DNA of 64,000 bases from Pelagibacteraceae bacterium (lineage in GTDB: Bacteria > Pseudomonadota > Alphaproteobacteria > Pelagibacterales > Pelagibacteraceae), in the NCBI GenBank assembly GCA_022763425.1, contig JALEGD010000001.1, positions 310,001-374,000 of the forward strand, given 5' to 3'. A program made the position numbers and the translations under genes. The notes under the pieces were generated by a model. It saw only the letters and a list, made by a program, of their open reading frames with translations, had not been told where the DNA came from and made no database searches. Of this stretch, positions 7,560 through 16,099 are shown one piece after another (position 1 is the first letter of the stretch; the number at the start of each line of letters is the position of its first letter).

Positions 7560-8168
7560 TTATTTCTTTAAAATCTCATCTTGGATGATTGGAAATATAT
7601 TTTTCGCAATAACCTGAACTCCTTTAATATTGGGATGTTTTCCATCATCAAGATTAAGTTCAGGGTTTAGAGCAACCCCTTCTAATAAAAAAGGATAAAG
7701 TTTGATTTTGTATTTTTTAGATAGATCAGGATAAATTGAATTAAATTGTTTTGCATAACTTGTTCCGTAACTTTCTTGAGCCATCATTCCAGCTAAAATG
7801 ATTTTGATATTTTTGCTTTTTATTTTCTGTATCATCATATCTAAATTATCTTTTGTCACTTTTGGGTTAATACCTCTCAGCATATCATTTGCTCCAAGGC
7901 ATAAAAAAATAAGATCTGGTTTGTCACCAAGAGACCAATCTAATCGGTCTAATCCACCTTTCGTCGTATCACCACTCACACTCGCATTAATAAAAGTAAT
8001 GTTTTGTCCTTTGAATTTTTTTTGCAAAACTTTATCTAGGTGATGATTTTGAGTTAACCCGTAGCCTGCCATTAAACTATCCCCAAACAGCATAACTTTG
8101 GTTTTAGCCTCAGCTGAAACTTGTATTATGCAAAGCAAACACCATATATAAAATACTAATTTTCTCAT
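7560..8168 (-). CDS. tesA: Periplasmic GDSL/SGNH lysophospholipase/thioesterase (TesA-like)
   Basis: About 202 residues with a signal peptide (residues 1-20). SGNH hydrolase blocks are present: GDSLMAGYG (catalytic Ser), the SGDTT Gly block, GANDML (Asn block) and DGKHPN (catalytic Asp/His) near the C-terminus. TesA hydrolyses acyl-CoA, lysophospholipid and aryl esters in the periplasm. I chose the ATG at 8166-8168, not the GTG two codons upstream, because it gives a clean signal peptide. This ATG overlaps the divergent ybbA start codon, and the same tesA/ybbA arrangement is known in Escherichia coli. Confidence 0.88.
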   Translation of the reverse strand: MRKLVFYIWCLLCIIQVSAEAKTKVMLFGDSLMAGYGLTQNHHLDKVLQKKFKGQNITFINASVSGDTTKGGLDRLDWSLGDKPDLIFLCLGANDMLRGINPKVTKDNLDMMIQKIKSKNIKIILAGMMAQESYGTSYAKQFNSIYPDLSKKYKIKLYPFLLEGVALNPELNLDDGKHPNIKGVQVIAKNIFPIIQDEILKK

Positions 8169-8838
8169 GAGCACACTTTTAGAATTAAAACAAATTACTC
8201 TAAATTATAAGAATTATAATACCTCAGTTGAAGTAATCAAAGGAATAGATTTAAAAATTAATTCTGGTGAGAAATTAGCAGTCGTTGGAAAAAGTGGTTC
8301 TGGTAAAACAAGTTTAATCATGTTGATGGCTGGACTTGAACAGCCAACATCAGGAGAGATTATTTTTGATCAGCAACCTATCTCAACATTTAATGAGGAT
8401 GAGTTAGCTGATATTCGAAAGAAAAAAATTGGTATCGTTTTCCAGTCTTTTTATTTAATTCCAAATTACACAGCACTTGAAAATGTATCTTTGATTTTAG
8501 AGATTAATGGAATTGATAATTCAAAGCAAAAGGCAGAAGAGCTATTAATTCAATTTGGTCTAAAAGATAGACTACATCATTTTCCAACACAGTTATCTGG
8601 TGGTGAGCAACAACGCGTTGCCATTGCAAGATCCATGGCAGTAAAACCAAAACTTATACTTGCTGATGAGCCTACTGGAAATTTAGATAGTGAAAATTCT
8701 CAAATGATTTCAAATTTATTGTTTGAATATGCAAATAAAAATCAGTCTAGTTTTGTGTTGGTTACTCATGATCTTAAATTTGCAGAAAAGTGCGACCGTA
8801 TTATTAAAATTGAAGACGGCACTATCGTTAGTTCATGA
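8167..8838 (+). CDS. ybbA: ABC transporter ATP-binding protein, YbbA/LolD type
   Basis: 223 residues. Walker [10 protein letters not shown]-loop VFQSFYL, signature [12 protein letters not shown], Walker [10 protein letters not shown] and switch His VTHD are all present. The sequence belongs to the MacB/LolD-type ATPases that drive mechanotransmission by FtsX-like permeases. It is divergent from tesA and overlaps the permease gene downstream by 4 bases, as in the ybbA-ybbP pair. It probably powers movement of lipophilic or envelope substrates together with the adjacent permease and TesA. Confidence 0.92.
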   Translation: MSTLLELKQITLNYKNYNTSVEVIKGIDLKINSGEKLAVVGKSGSGKTSLIMLMAGLEQPTSGEIIFDQQPISTFNEDELADIRKKKIGIVFQSFYLIPNYTALENVSLILEINGIDNSKQKAEELLIQFGLKDRLHHFPTQLSGGEQQRVAIARSMAVKPKLILADEPTGNLDSENSQMISNLLFEYANKNQSSFVLVTHDLKFAEKCDRIIKIEDGTIVSS

Positions 8839-11327
8839 TCAATCAATTTTCTTATGCATTAAGAGATTTATCAAGAAGTTATAAGAAACTTTTTTCCATC
8901 ATTGTCACATTATTTATTAGTCTATTTATTTTAAGTTTAATCATTAACTTAGAAACTGGATTAAAAAAGGAACTTCAGAATAATGCAAAAGTTTTATTAG
9001 GTGGTGATTTTGAAGTTGATACAAGAACTAAGCAAATTGATCCAAATTTTTTAAATCAATTAAAAGATAAAAGTACAGTTTCATCAACAATTGAATTTTC
9101 AACTATGTTAACTGGATCGTTAACTGATGATACAAATGCTTTTTTTATCAGGCTTAAAGCAGTTGATGATCAATATCCACTATATGGAAAAGTGTTTTCT
9201 AAACCAGAAAATGCAATGCAAAGATTACAAACTGAAGACAATACCATCGTGGTTAATCGAAAGATTTTTGAAACATTAAATTTAAAAGTTAATGATACAG
9301 TTTATGTTAAACAAGCACCATTTAAAGTGGTTGGTTATGTTGAGACGGTTCCTGATTTAGGACGAGCTTTATTGTTTGGTGATTTTGCTATCGTCAGTAA
9401 CCGTGCATTTGAAAAATTAAATGTGACTTCAATTGGAAGCTTTGTAAACTATGAATACAAAGTTAAAGCACCAAATAAGGATGTTTTAGAATTTGTTTAC
9501 GAAAGGTTAAAACAATTTCCAACTTATAAAATTAGGTTGCCAGAAAATGCAGCAAATAATTTAAAACGTTTAATCTCAAATTTTTCTGAGTTTTTATCTT
9601 TAGTTTCAATAAGTGCCATGCTGATTGCGGGAATTGGAATTTCAAATACGTTGATCTCTTTTATTAACCAAAAAAATACCAGTATTGCTATTATGAAGTC
9701 GATTGGCTTTAAATCACAAAATATTAAACAAATCTTTTATATCGAAATTTTATTACTGTTATTTTTAATCACTTCACTTGCTTATGTGATGTCTTTATTA
9801 ATTATTCCTCAAGCTAATCATTTTATTGCAAATCTTGGAATTTCTTTAGAAAGTCAATTTAGTCTAGTTAATTATGGGCTTATTTTAATGACAGGTTTTT
9901 TAGTTGTAGTGATCTTTTGTATTCCAACTATCTCGTCCATTGAACAGATTAAAGCAACAAGTTTATTTAGAAATGTTTTTCAGCTCACCCGTTTTCAATT
10001 TGGAGCAAAAAATATTATTTTAATTTTATTTAGTCTTGTTGTCCTTTTAGGAATATTTTTACTACGCTCAGATAAACTTTATTACACGACAACTTACTTC
10101 GTATTTTTCTTTATTTTCTGTGGTGTTTTTTACCTTTTATCAAAGACGATTATTTACATCCTAAAACAATTTAAATCATTCCATTCCTTGCCTTTAAGAT
10201 TTGCGGTTAGAAATATTATTCAAGATAGATCAATTTTCCCCATTACCGTTTTGTCCCTTGGAATAGGAGCTACTTTATTATTAACACTAACTTTAGTTGG
10301 AACTAATTTTAAAAGGGAGTTAGAAAAATCTATTCCTGAAATTGCACCAGATTTCTTTTATGTCAGTATTCAAAAAGACGTAAAAGACAATTTTATTAGT
10401 TATCTTAATAAACAAGATCCAAATTTAAAATATGAGACAGTACCTATTGCACCAGCTTCTGTTGCTAAAATTAATGGCGTTGATCCACTCACTTATATTA
10501 AACCATCAAATGACAGTTTTTGGGTCTTAGAGCGTGATAGAAGAATTTCTTGGAGCAATACACCACCTGAAGATAACCCAATTGTTGAAGGACAATGGTT
10601 TGATCTACAAAGTGATCAGTTACAAATTTCACTCGATGCAAAAGTTGCAAGAAATTTTGGTGTGAATTTAAATGATCAACTAACATTAAAAATTTATGGA
10701 AGAGAAATGACTGGAGTGGTGACGAGTTTAAGAAAAGTCGATTACAGAGATTTATCTATCAACTTTGCAATGATTATTAACCCAAAGTTTGCAAATCAAT
10801 TACCTCATGAATATATCGCCACAGCAAAGTTTTCAGATAAAAAATATATTAATGAAGCAAAGCTTGTTCAGAATTTTCCAAACATCTCAGGAATTAAAGT
10901 TTCAACTTACCTTGGAAAAATAACAGATCTTGTAAACAAGATATTTATGGCTGTGGTCATTATTTCTTCCGTAGTTGTGATCGTTGGTTTAATGGTGATC
11001 GCTTCAGCTGTAATTGTTCAAGCAAGACTTGGAATTTATCAAAATTTAATTTTTAAAATTTTAGGTCTAAGATCAGGTAAATTAATTCGAGCAAACTTAA
11101 TTGAATTTTTAATTACCTATGTTTCCATATTTATGATTGCAGGAATATTTGGAATATTCACATCAGAGTTTGTGATCCAGACTATTTTTAGATTAGGTTG
11201 GCAACTTGAATTTATGCCGGTTTTTAATGTTCTTGTTATTATTGGAGCGTTAACTTTGTTTTTAATATTAGTGAATACTTACCGTTTCTTAAAACCAAGT
11301 GTTTATCCAATGGTAAGAAACGAGTAG
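8835..11327 (+). CDS. ybbP: FtsX-like ABC permease, YbbP type
   Basis: 830 residues with the YbbP layout: an N-terminal membrane segment (about 18-40), a large periplasmic MacB_PCD-like domain (about 45-240), FtsX segments (about 255-375), a middle pair of spans (about 395-440), a second periplasmic domain (about 475-690), and a final FtsX block of three spans (about 695-815). It pairs with the YbbA-like ATPase. The substrate is not known for the family; proximity to TesA suggests lipid-related export or envelope maintenance. Confidence 0.87.
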   Translation: MINQFSYALRDLSRSYKKLFSIIVTLFISLFILSLIINLETGLKKELQNNAKVLLGGDFEVDTRTKQIDPNFLNQLKDKSTVSSTIEFSTMLTGSLTDDTNAFFIRLKAVDDQYPLYGKVFSKPENAMQRLQTEDNTIVVNRKIFETLNLKVNDTVYVKQAPFKVVGYVETVPDLGRALLFGDFAIVSNRAFEKLNVTSIGSFVNYEYKVKAPNKDVLEFVYERLKQFPTYKIRLPENAANNLKRLISNFSEFLSLVSISAMLIAGIGISNTLISFINQKNTSIAIMKSIGFKSQNIKQIFYIEILLLLFLITSLAYVMSLLIIPQANHFIANLGISLESQFSLVNYGLILMTGFLVVVIFCIPTISSIEQIKATSLFRNVFQLTRFQFGAKNIILILFSLVVLLGIFLLRSDKLYYTTTYFVFFFIFCGVFYLLSKTIIYILKQFKSFHSLPLRFAVRNIIQDRSIFPITVLSLGIGATLLLTLTLVGTNFKRELEKSIPEIAPDFFYVSIQKDVKDNFISYLNKQDPNLKYETVPIAPASVAKINGVDPLTYIKPSNDSFWVLERDRRISWSNTPPEDNPIVEGQWFDLQSDQLQISLDAKVARNFGVNLNDQLTLKIYGREMTGVVTSLRKVDYRDLSINFAMIINPKFANQLPHEYIATAKFSDKKYINEAKLVQNFPNISGIKVSTYLGKITDLVNKIFMAVVIISSVVVIVGLMVIASAVIVQARLGIYQNLIFKILGLRSGKLIRANLIEFLITYVSIFMIAGIFGIFTSEFVIQTIFRLGWQLEFMPVFNVLVIIGALTLFLILVNTYRFLKPSVYPMVRNE

Positions 11328-11352
11328 TTACCTTCTGCATTATATTTGATTT

Positions 11353-12180
11353 TTATTTTAAAATTAGTCCCTCATTTGGAATTGCTGATTTTAAAATCTT
11401 TAAATCATATTTTTTAAAAATATCTGTACTCGGCCAATAACCAGATTTCAATGTTTTTGCATAGTGAATATTCAATTTAATTTTCATCATTTTTTTAAAG
11501 GTCGTCAAATGATCATAGGTAAAAGATTTGTGTTCAATGATATTTTTATTGAAATCAATTATAGAGTACCAAGCTTTTTTTGATCCATCATTTGGTGGAA
11601 GACCGATTGCTCCACTATTATGCCAAAAGCCTTTTTTCAAATATCTTGTGAAGGGGATACCACTGTGTCCTGCTATAACTCCATCAAAGTTATTTAATAA
11701 TCGGCTAATCACATTTTTACTCGTTGATGGCAAAACAAATTCATTAATTTTTCTTGGAGATCCATGGCACACCAAATATTTTTTAGATTTATATTTGAGG
11801 ATGATTTCATAAGGCAATTTTTTAAGCCACCCTTTATTCTTTGCAGATATATTCTTTTTAGAGTAAGGAAACCATTGATCAGTTAATAAATCACAAGCAC
11901 TATTTTTTTTAAATCCACACCCACAGTCGTTTGCATCAAAAGCAATAGACTCTTCACAATTACCCATGATTGATATGAATTTGTTCTGTCTTACTAAATC
12001 AATAGATTTATTTGGTTCTGAAAAATAAGCAAAAATATCACCTGTGTTTATAATAGGAATATTTTTAAACTTTGGCTTTTTTATTATTTTAAGAAAGGTT
12101 TTTAACGCTTCGGTATTAGAGTAAATACCACCTAAAACAAAAACTTTACTACTGGTTAATTTTAAAGTTTTTTTTTTCAT
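11353..12180 (-). CDS. Metallophosphatase-fold protein with altered metal ligands
   Basis: 275 residues, matching a calcineurin-like phosphoesterase subfamily I recall from alphaproteobacteria. Recognisable blocks are GDIFAYF (D48), GNCEE (N74), CHGSP (H139), GHSGIPF (H172) and NSGAIGLPPNDG. The first metal motif, normally DIHGN, reads GGIYSN (residues 17-22), so its Asp and His are absent. The final GHTH is GHSG. A Cys cluster DCGCGF with a further Cys (86, 88, 96) follows the Asn motif and is typical of this subfamily as I recall it. Activity may be lost or use other ligands. The gene stands alone on the minus strand. Confidence 0.75.
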   Translation of the reverse strand: MKKKTLKLTSSKVFVLGGIYSNTEALKTFLKIIKKPKFKNIPIINTGDIFAYFSEPNKSIDLVRQNKFISIMGNCEESIAFDANDCGCGFKKNSACDLLTDQWFPYSKKNISAKNKGWLKKLPYEIILKYKSKKYLVCHGSPRKINEFVLPSTSKNVISRLLNNFDGVIAGHSGIPFTRYLKKGFWHNSGAIGLPPNDGSKKAWYSIIDFNKNIIEHKSFTYDHLTTFKKMMKIKLNIHYAKTLKSGYWPSTDIFKKYDLKILKSAIPNEGLILK

Positions 12181-12185
12181 GAAAC

Positions 12186-12353
12186 TTAATCTTTGTTCTT
12201 GTTTTCAGACATAACGTGAAACAGTCCAAAGCCTGCAATAAAAAAAGGTAAAAACACTAACCACGTATTTTGATTTTTTGTTAAAGTCAGAATGGTCGAG
12301 ATTGTTGTTAAAATAATATATAATCCAATTAATTCTTTTTTGTGTCTTTTCAT
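12186..12353 (-). CDS. Small two-span membrane protein, 55 residues
   Basis: Reading frame starting MKRHKKELIGLY with two hydrophobic segments (about 9-24 and 31-46) and a charged tail SENKNKD. It lies between the metallophosphatase gene and the divergent photolyase-like gene and would precede the metallophosphatase on the minus strand with a 5-base gap. The charge pattern (basic before the first span) is right for a membrane protein. No family was recognised. Confidence 0.55.
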   Translation of the reverse strand: MKRHKKELIGLYIILTTISTILTLTKNQNTWLVFLPFFIAGFGLFHVMSENKNKD

Positions 12354-12373
12354 AAAACCTTTATAAACAAATT

Positions 12374-13522
12374 ATGATTCAATTTCACCCTTCAAGATCT
12401 AAAGCATTAGAACAACTCCAATCCTTTGTTGAAAATCATTTAGGGTTATATGCAAGGGATCGTAACTTTGATTTTGGACCTGAGAAAAGAACGAATACTT
12501 CTTGTTTATCTCCGTATGTCACTCACGGAATACTAAGTGAAAATGAAATTATTAAACAAAGTTTAAAACAATATTCTTTTTCAAAAATAGAAAAATTTAT
12601 TCAAGAAGTGTTATGGAGGACGTATTGGAAAGGGTGGTTAGAGCGTAGACCTAGCGTTTGGACTGATTTTATTAATGATCTTAAATATCTTAAAGTTGAT
12701 TATGAAAGTGATAAAAATTTAAAAGCTGCAGTAAACGGAAACACAGATATCGAGTGTTTTAATGATTGGGTACATGAACTAAAGGATACTGGCTATCTTC
12801 ATAATCATACCCGTATGTGGTTTTCTAGCATTTGGATATTTACCTTAGAATTACCTTGGCAGTTAGGTGCAGAGTTTTTTATGCGATATTTAAAAGACGG
12901 TGATCCTGCATCAAATACACTTTCTTGGAGATGGACGGCAGGAGTGCAAACGAAGGGCAAGAATTATGTTGCTCAAAAATGGAATATTAAAAAATTTACA
13001 AACGGAAGATATGAAAAAGTGAAGTTAAATGAGAATGCAGTCCCAATTGTATCCGATAAAGATTATGTTCAAATTGATCCAGAATTAGTGAATGCAGATT
13101 ATCATGATCAAAAAACGTTGGTTATTTTTGATAATCAGCTTTCATTTGAAACCTCAGATTTTAATGACACTAAATTTAAGAAAATTTTAATTATGAAAAA
13201 TAACAATTTAACACGTTCGATCGAGTTAGATGAAAATTTAATGAATTTTAAAAATGATCTTTTAGTAGATCAAGAAAACAGGTTGAAAGATCATTATGAT
13301 GTTGAGGTAAAAGATATTTCTTTTTTAAATAATTTAGATACTACCGATATGGTAGCGCTGTATCCAGGTGTTGGAGAGAATTTAGATTTTTTAAACCAAA
13401 ATCAAATTCAAATTCCTTATTTATTTAGATCTCTAGATCAAATGACAAACAAATATTGCAACAAAGGTTTTTTTAATTTTAAAAACTTTATCCCTAAAAT
13501 TATAAGTCAAATAGATGCCTAA
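12374..13522 (+). CDS. Cryptochrome/photolyase-like FAD protein, antenna-type domain at the C-terminus
   Basis: 382 residues. Residues about 1-225 resemble the FAD-binding domain of DNA photolyases and cryptochromes, with the EVLWRTYW, HNHTRMWFSS and GDPASNTLSWRWTAG segments. Normal photolyases carry an alpha/beta antenna domain before this. Here the protein starts directly with the FAD domain, and about 140 residues follow it (about 245-382), beginning KTLVIFDNQLSFE and containing YPGVGENLDFL. That region looks like an alpha/beta domain, so the order may be reversed. Whether it repairs DNA or acts as a blue-light receptor cannot be said. Confidence 0.7.
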   Translation: MIQFHPSRSKALEQLQSFVENHLGLYARDRNFDFGPEKRTNTSCLSPYVTHGILSENEIIKQSLKQYSFSKIEKFIQEVLWRTYWKGWLERRPSVWTDFINDLKYLKVDYESDKNLKAAVNGNTDIECFNDWVHELKDTGYLHNHTRMWFSSIWIFTLELPWQLGAEFFMRYLKDGDPASNTLSWRWTAGVQTKGKNYVAQKWNIKKFTNGRYEKVKLNENAVPIVSDKDYVQIDPELVNADYHDQKTLVIFDNQLSFETSDFNDTKFKKILIMKNNNLTRSIELDENLMNFKNDLLVDQENRLKDHYDVEVKDISFLNNLDTTDMVALYPGVGENLDFLNQNQIQIPYLFRSLDQMTNKYCNKGFFNFKNFIPKIISQIDA

Positions 13523-13673
13523 TAAAAAATTACAGTTTCTAGGTTTTATGTTGCTGAAAGTTTCAGCTATTGGTTTTTTAATTGGGAGCAATGGAAATAC
13601 TGCCAATATCATTGGAAGTATTGCACTCTTAGTTGCGAGTACTGTTTTTATTCTCTCTTTATTAAAAAAGTAG
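13515..13673 (+). CDS. Small two-span membrane protein, 52 residues
   Basis: Starts 8 bases before the end of the photolyase-like gene in another frame (MPNKKLQFLGFMLLK) and has two hydrophobic stretches separated by GSNGNTAN. The overlap suggests coupling with the photolyase-like gene. It is not recognised. Small membrane partners next to light-responsive flavoproteins are not an established rule, so no role is assigned. Confidence 0.5.
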   Translation: MPNKKLQFLGFMLLKVSAIGFLIGSNGNTANIIGSIALLVASTVFILSLLKK

Positions 13674-13778
13674 GTGATAGATACACCAGATCAGTAAGAA
13701 AACTGAAAAGGTCCAAAGGAAAATTTCTTTCCCTTTTTCTTTTAACTGCTCAAAATTGATTTTATTCTTCAGTTTCAA
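13662..13778 (-). CDS. Possible 38-residue single-span membrane protein (TTG start)
   Basis: An open frame directly following and overlapping the 65-residue acidic gene on the minus strand. The likely start is TTG at 13776-13778. It encodes a basic N-terminus (KLKNKINFEQLKEKGKE) and one hydrophobic span ending YHLLF. The start is non-canonical and there is no clear ribosome binding site, so support is weak. Confidence 0.3.
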   Translation of the reverse strand: MKLKNKINFEQLKEKGKEIFLWTFSVFLLIWCIYHLLF

Positions 13779-13959
13779 TTTGATCGGCTGATCTTTTTTC
13801 TTTTTCAGATTTTATAAATTCTACTGCTTCTTCAGGGATGTCATCATCGCTTTCTTCCCAAGCTTTGACTTCATCAACTTCTAATCCAAGTGCTTCCGCG
13901 ACTTCTTCAACGTCCATGTATAGTTCACTTAACGCGTCGATAAATTCTTCGTAACTCAT
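13762..13959 (-). CDS. Small very acidic HTH-like protein, unknown
   Basis: 65 residues with a strongly acidic composition (many Glu and Asp). The middle segment VEEVAEALGLEVDEVKAWEE has the spacing of a helix-turn-helix of the phage-repressor type. The surface would be too negative for DNA, so it may instead contact a basic partner. It stands between the photolyase-like gene and the CHASE2 gene and is divergent from the latter. No family was recognised. Confidence 0.6.
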   Translation of the reverse strand: MSYEEFIDALSELYMDVEEVAEALGLEVDEVKAWEESDDDIPEEAVEFIKSEKEKRSADQIETEE

Positions 13960-14047
13960 AAATAAAAATAATTTACAATTATTAAAACTAGATTAAATGT
14001 TTATTATTTTCAAATAATAAAGCAAATATTAATATTGGTTATCCATC

Positions 14048-16084
14048 TTGTTAGAAAAATTAAAAAAAATCTTTGATAAGAAATTTTTAATTATTTTCTC
14101 AATTTTATTTGTTTTTTTAGTTCTTTTAAGGGTCATTAATCCAAGCTTTATTGTTGCGATTTCTAATTTAAGCTTAGATAGTTATCAAAAAATATTTACT
14201 TACAAAGTTAAAGATACCCCAGTTATTATTGCGGATATTGACGAAAAAAGTTTGGGAAAGATCGGTCAATTTCCATGGAATAGAAAAGTTTTTGGAAACT
14301 TAATTAACAAGCTCAATCAGTCAGGTGCAGCTGTGATTGCATTTGATGTTTTTTTCAGTGAAGCGGATAAACAAAATCCTAAACAATTTATTCAGGCCAA
14401 TAATATTGATCAAGGAAGTGAAGTAGGGCGTTTAATTTTACAGATACAAAGTAACGATCAATTTTTTATCAATCAAATTCAATCAAGTAATATTGTGATG
14501 CCAGTTTTAGGTATTACAGAAAAACCAGTACAATCCTTTAATATTGAACCAAAAGCAAAGTTTATTCAAAGAGGCCAAGATGCAAAACAATTTTTATATA
14601 AATTTCCATTTGGGTTAACTTCTTTAAATACAATTAATAATGCATCGAGCGGGCTAGGAAACATTTCAATTATTAGTGATACAGATGCTATCATTAGAAG
14701 AGCCCCACTTTTAATTAATATTGAAGATCAAATGATCCCATCTCTCGCAGTCGAAACTTTAAGAGTTTATAAGAAGCAAAAAAATGTTTTAGTTCAAAGT
14801 GATGAAAGTGGAATTAAACAAATTAAACTTCGACCATTTTCTATTCCAACAGATTTTAACTCTATGCATTGGATCAAATTTAAAGAATCAAAGGCTAGCC
14901 AAAAAGTATCCATTATTGATATTTTAAATGATCAGGTCGATCGTAATATTTTTAAAGATAAAATTGTATTAGTTGGTGCATCTGCTCAAGGATTATTTGA
15001 TTTAGTACAAACTCCAACGGGCACGATCATTCCTGGAGTTGAAGTCCATGCAAATATTATTGAAAATATTTTACAAAATGAAATTTTAACCAGAAATATT
15101 AATTCTTATATTATAGAGTTTGTAATTCTTATTCTTGGGATTACGTTTGCATTTAATGTTGCTGGGAAAACTAAACCGCAATTTAGTATTTTTTTCTATC
15201 TATCGTTAATTATCGTGGTGTTTTTGATTGGCGTCCTTTTTTACTCAAACAATTTTTTAATTGATATCTCTTACCCAATATTTGCCATTACCATGATGTT
15301 TTTGACTGGCTTATATCTAAGATATCTTCAAGAAAATTTAGCCTCGCAAGAATTTGAAAAAAAACAAATGCTTCTCAAACAAGAAAGAGAAATTGCAAGA
15401 CAAGTGCAAGAGAAACTGTTTCCTGAAGATAATGAAGATGAAGATATTATTTATGCAAAAAACATTCCAGCAAGAGACGTATCTGGCGATTATTATGATT
15501 ATGTTAAAATAGATAATGAAATATATTTTACCTTAGCGGATGTATCTGGAAAAGGGATCAAAGCTGGAATTCTTATGGCCAATGCTGCATCGGTATTTAG
15601 GTCATTTGCAAAATTAAAAAAATCAGTTTCTGAGATTGCAATGTATGTAAATAACCAAGTTGCAGACTCATCGTTTCAAGGAATGTTTATTACAGCCATT
15701 ATTGGAAAAATTAATATCGAAACTAATGAGATTGAATTTATTAATCATGGCCATGAACCCATGATGGTCACCGATGGATCTAGTTTTGAATATATTGAAT
15801 CAACCTTACCTCCACTTGGCGTATTAAGCATGGATGATCCAAGTTTTTTTGAGACGACACAAACAAAGTATGAAAATAAAAAAATCTATATCTATACAGA
15901 TGGAGTCACCGAAGGTTATCTTGAGGATGGATCAGAACTTGGACAACAAGGTTTTGAAAACATTGTTAAAACCCATAAAGAAAAGAGCACAAAAGAGGTC
16001 ATTGCACTTTTAGTGGATCTTTTAACCAAACATAGTGATAAATTGCGCGATGATATCACTTGCATGGGAATCACCTTTAAGTAA
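14048..16084 (+). CDS. CHASE2 sensor - SpoIIE-type PP2C phosphatase
   Basis: 678 residues: an N-terminal membrane anchor (about 13-36), an extracytoplasmic CHASE2 domain (about 45-345, with DIDEKSLGKIGQFPWNR and VFKDKIVLVGAS-like segments), three membrane spans (about 350-430), a short coiled coil, and a PP2C/SpoIIE phosphatase domain (about 455-678). The phosphatase acidic motifs are DVSGDYYD, LADVSGKG, TDGVTEG and RDDITCMGI. It should dephosphorylate a Ser/Thr-phosphorylated cytoplasmic partner, typically an anti-sigma-factor antagonist, in response to an outside signal; no such partner is nearby. The start is TTG, as no ATG fits. It heads a four-gene run to 19560. Confidence 0.9.
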   Translation: MLEKLKKIFDKKFLIIFSILFVFLVLLRVINPSFIVAISNLSLDSYQKIFTYKVKDTPVIIADIDEKSLGKIGQFPWNRKVFGNLINKLNQSGAAVIAFDVFFSEADKQNPKQFIQANNIDQGSEVGRLILQIQSNDQFFINQIQSSNIVMPVLGITEKPVQSFNIEPKAKFIQRGQDAKQFLYKFPFGLTSLNTINNASSGLGNISIISDTDAIIRRAPLLINIEDQMIPSLAVETLRVYKKQKNVLVQSDESGIKQIKLRPFSIPTDFNSMHWIKFKESKASQKVSIIDILNDQVDRNIFKDKIVLVGASAQGLFDLVQTPTGTIIPGVEVHANIIENILQNEILTRNINSYIIEFVILILGITFAFNVAGKTKPQFSIFFYLSLIIVVFLIGVLFYSNNFLIDISYPIFAITMMFLTGLYLRYLQENLASQEFEKKQMLLKQEREIARQVQEKLFPEDNEDEDIIYAKNIPARDVSGDYYDYVKIDNEIYFTLADVSGKGIKAGILMANAASVFRSFAKLKKSVSEIAMYVNNQVADSSFQGMFITAIIGKINIETNEIEFINHGHEPMMVTDGSSFEYIESTLPPLGVLSMDDPSFFETTQTKYENKKIYIYTDGVTEGYLEDGSELGQQGFENIVKTHKEKSTKEVIALLVDLLTKHSDKLRDDITCMGITFK

Positions 16085-16099
16085 AACCCAGATTAAATC

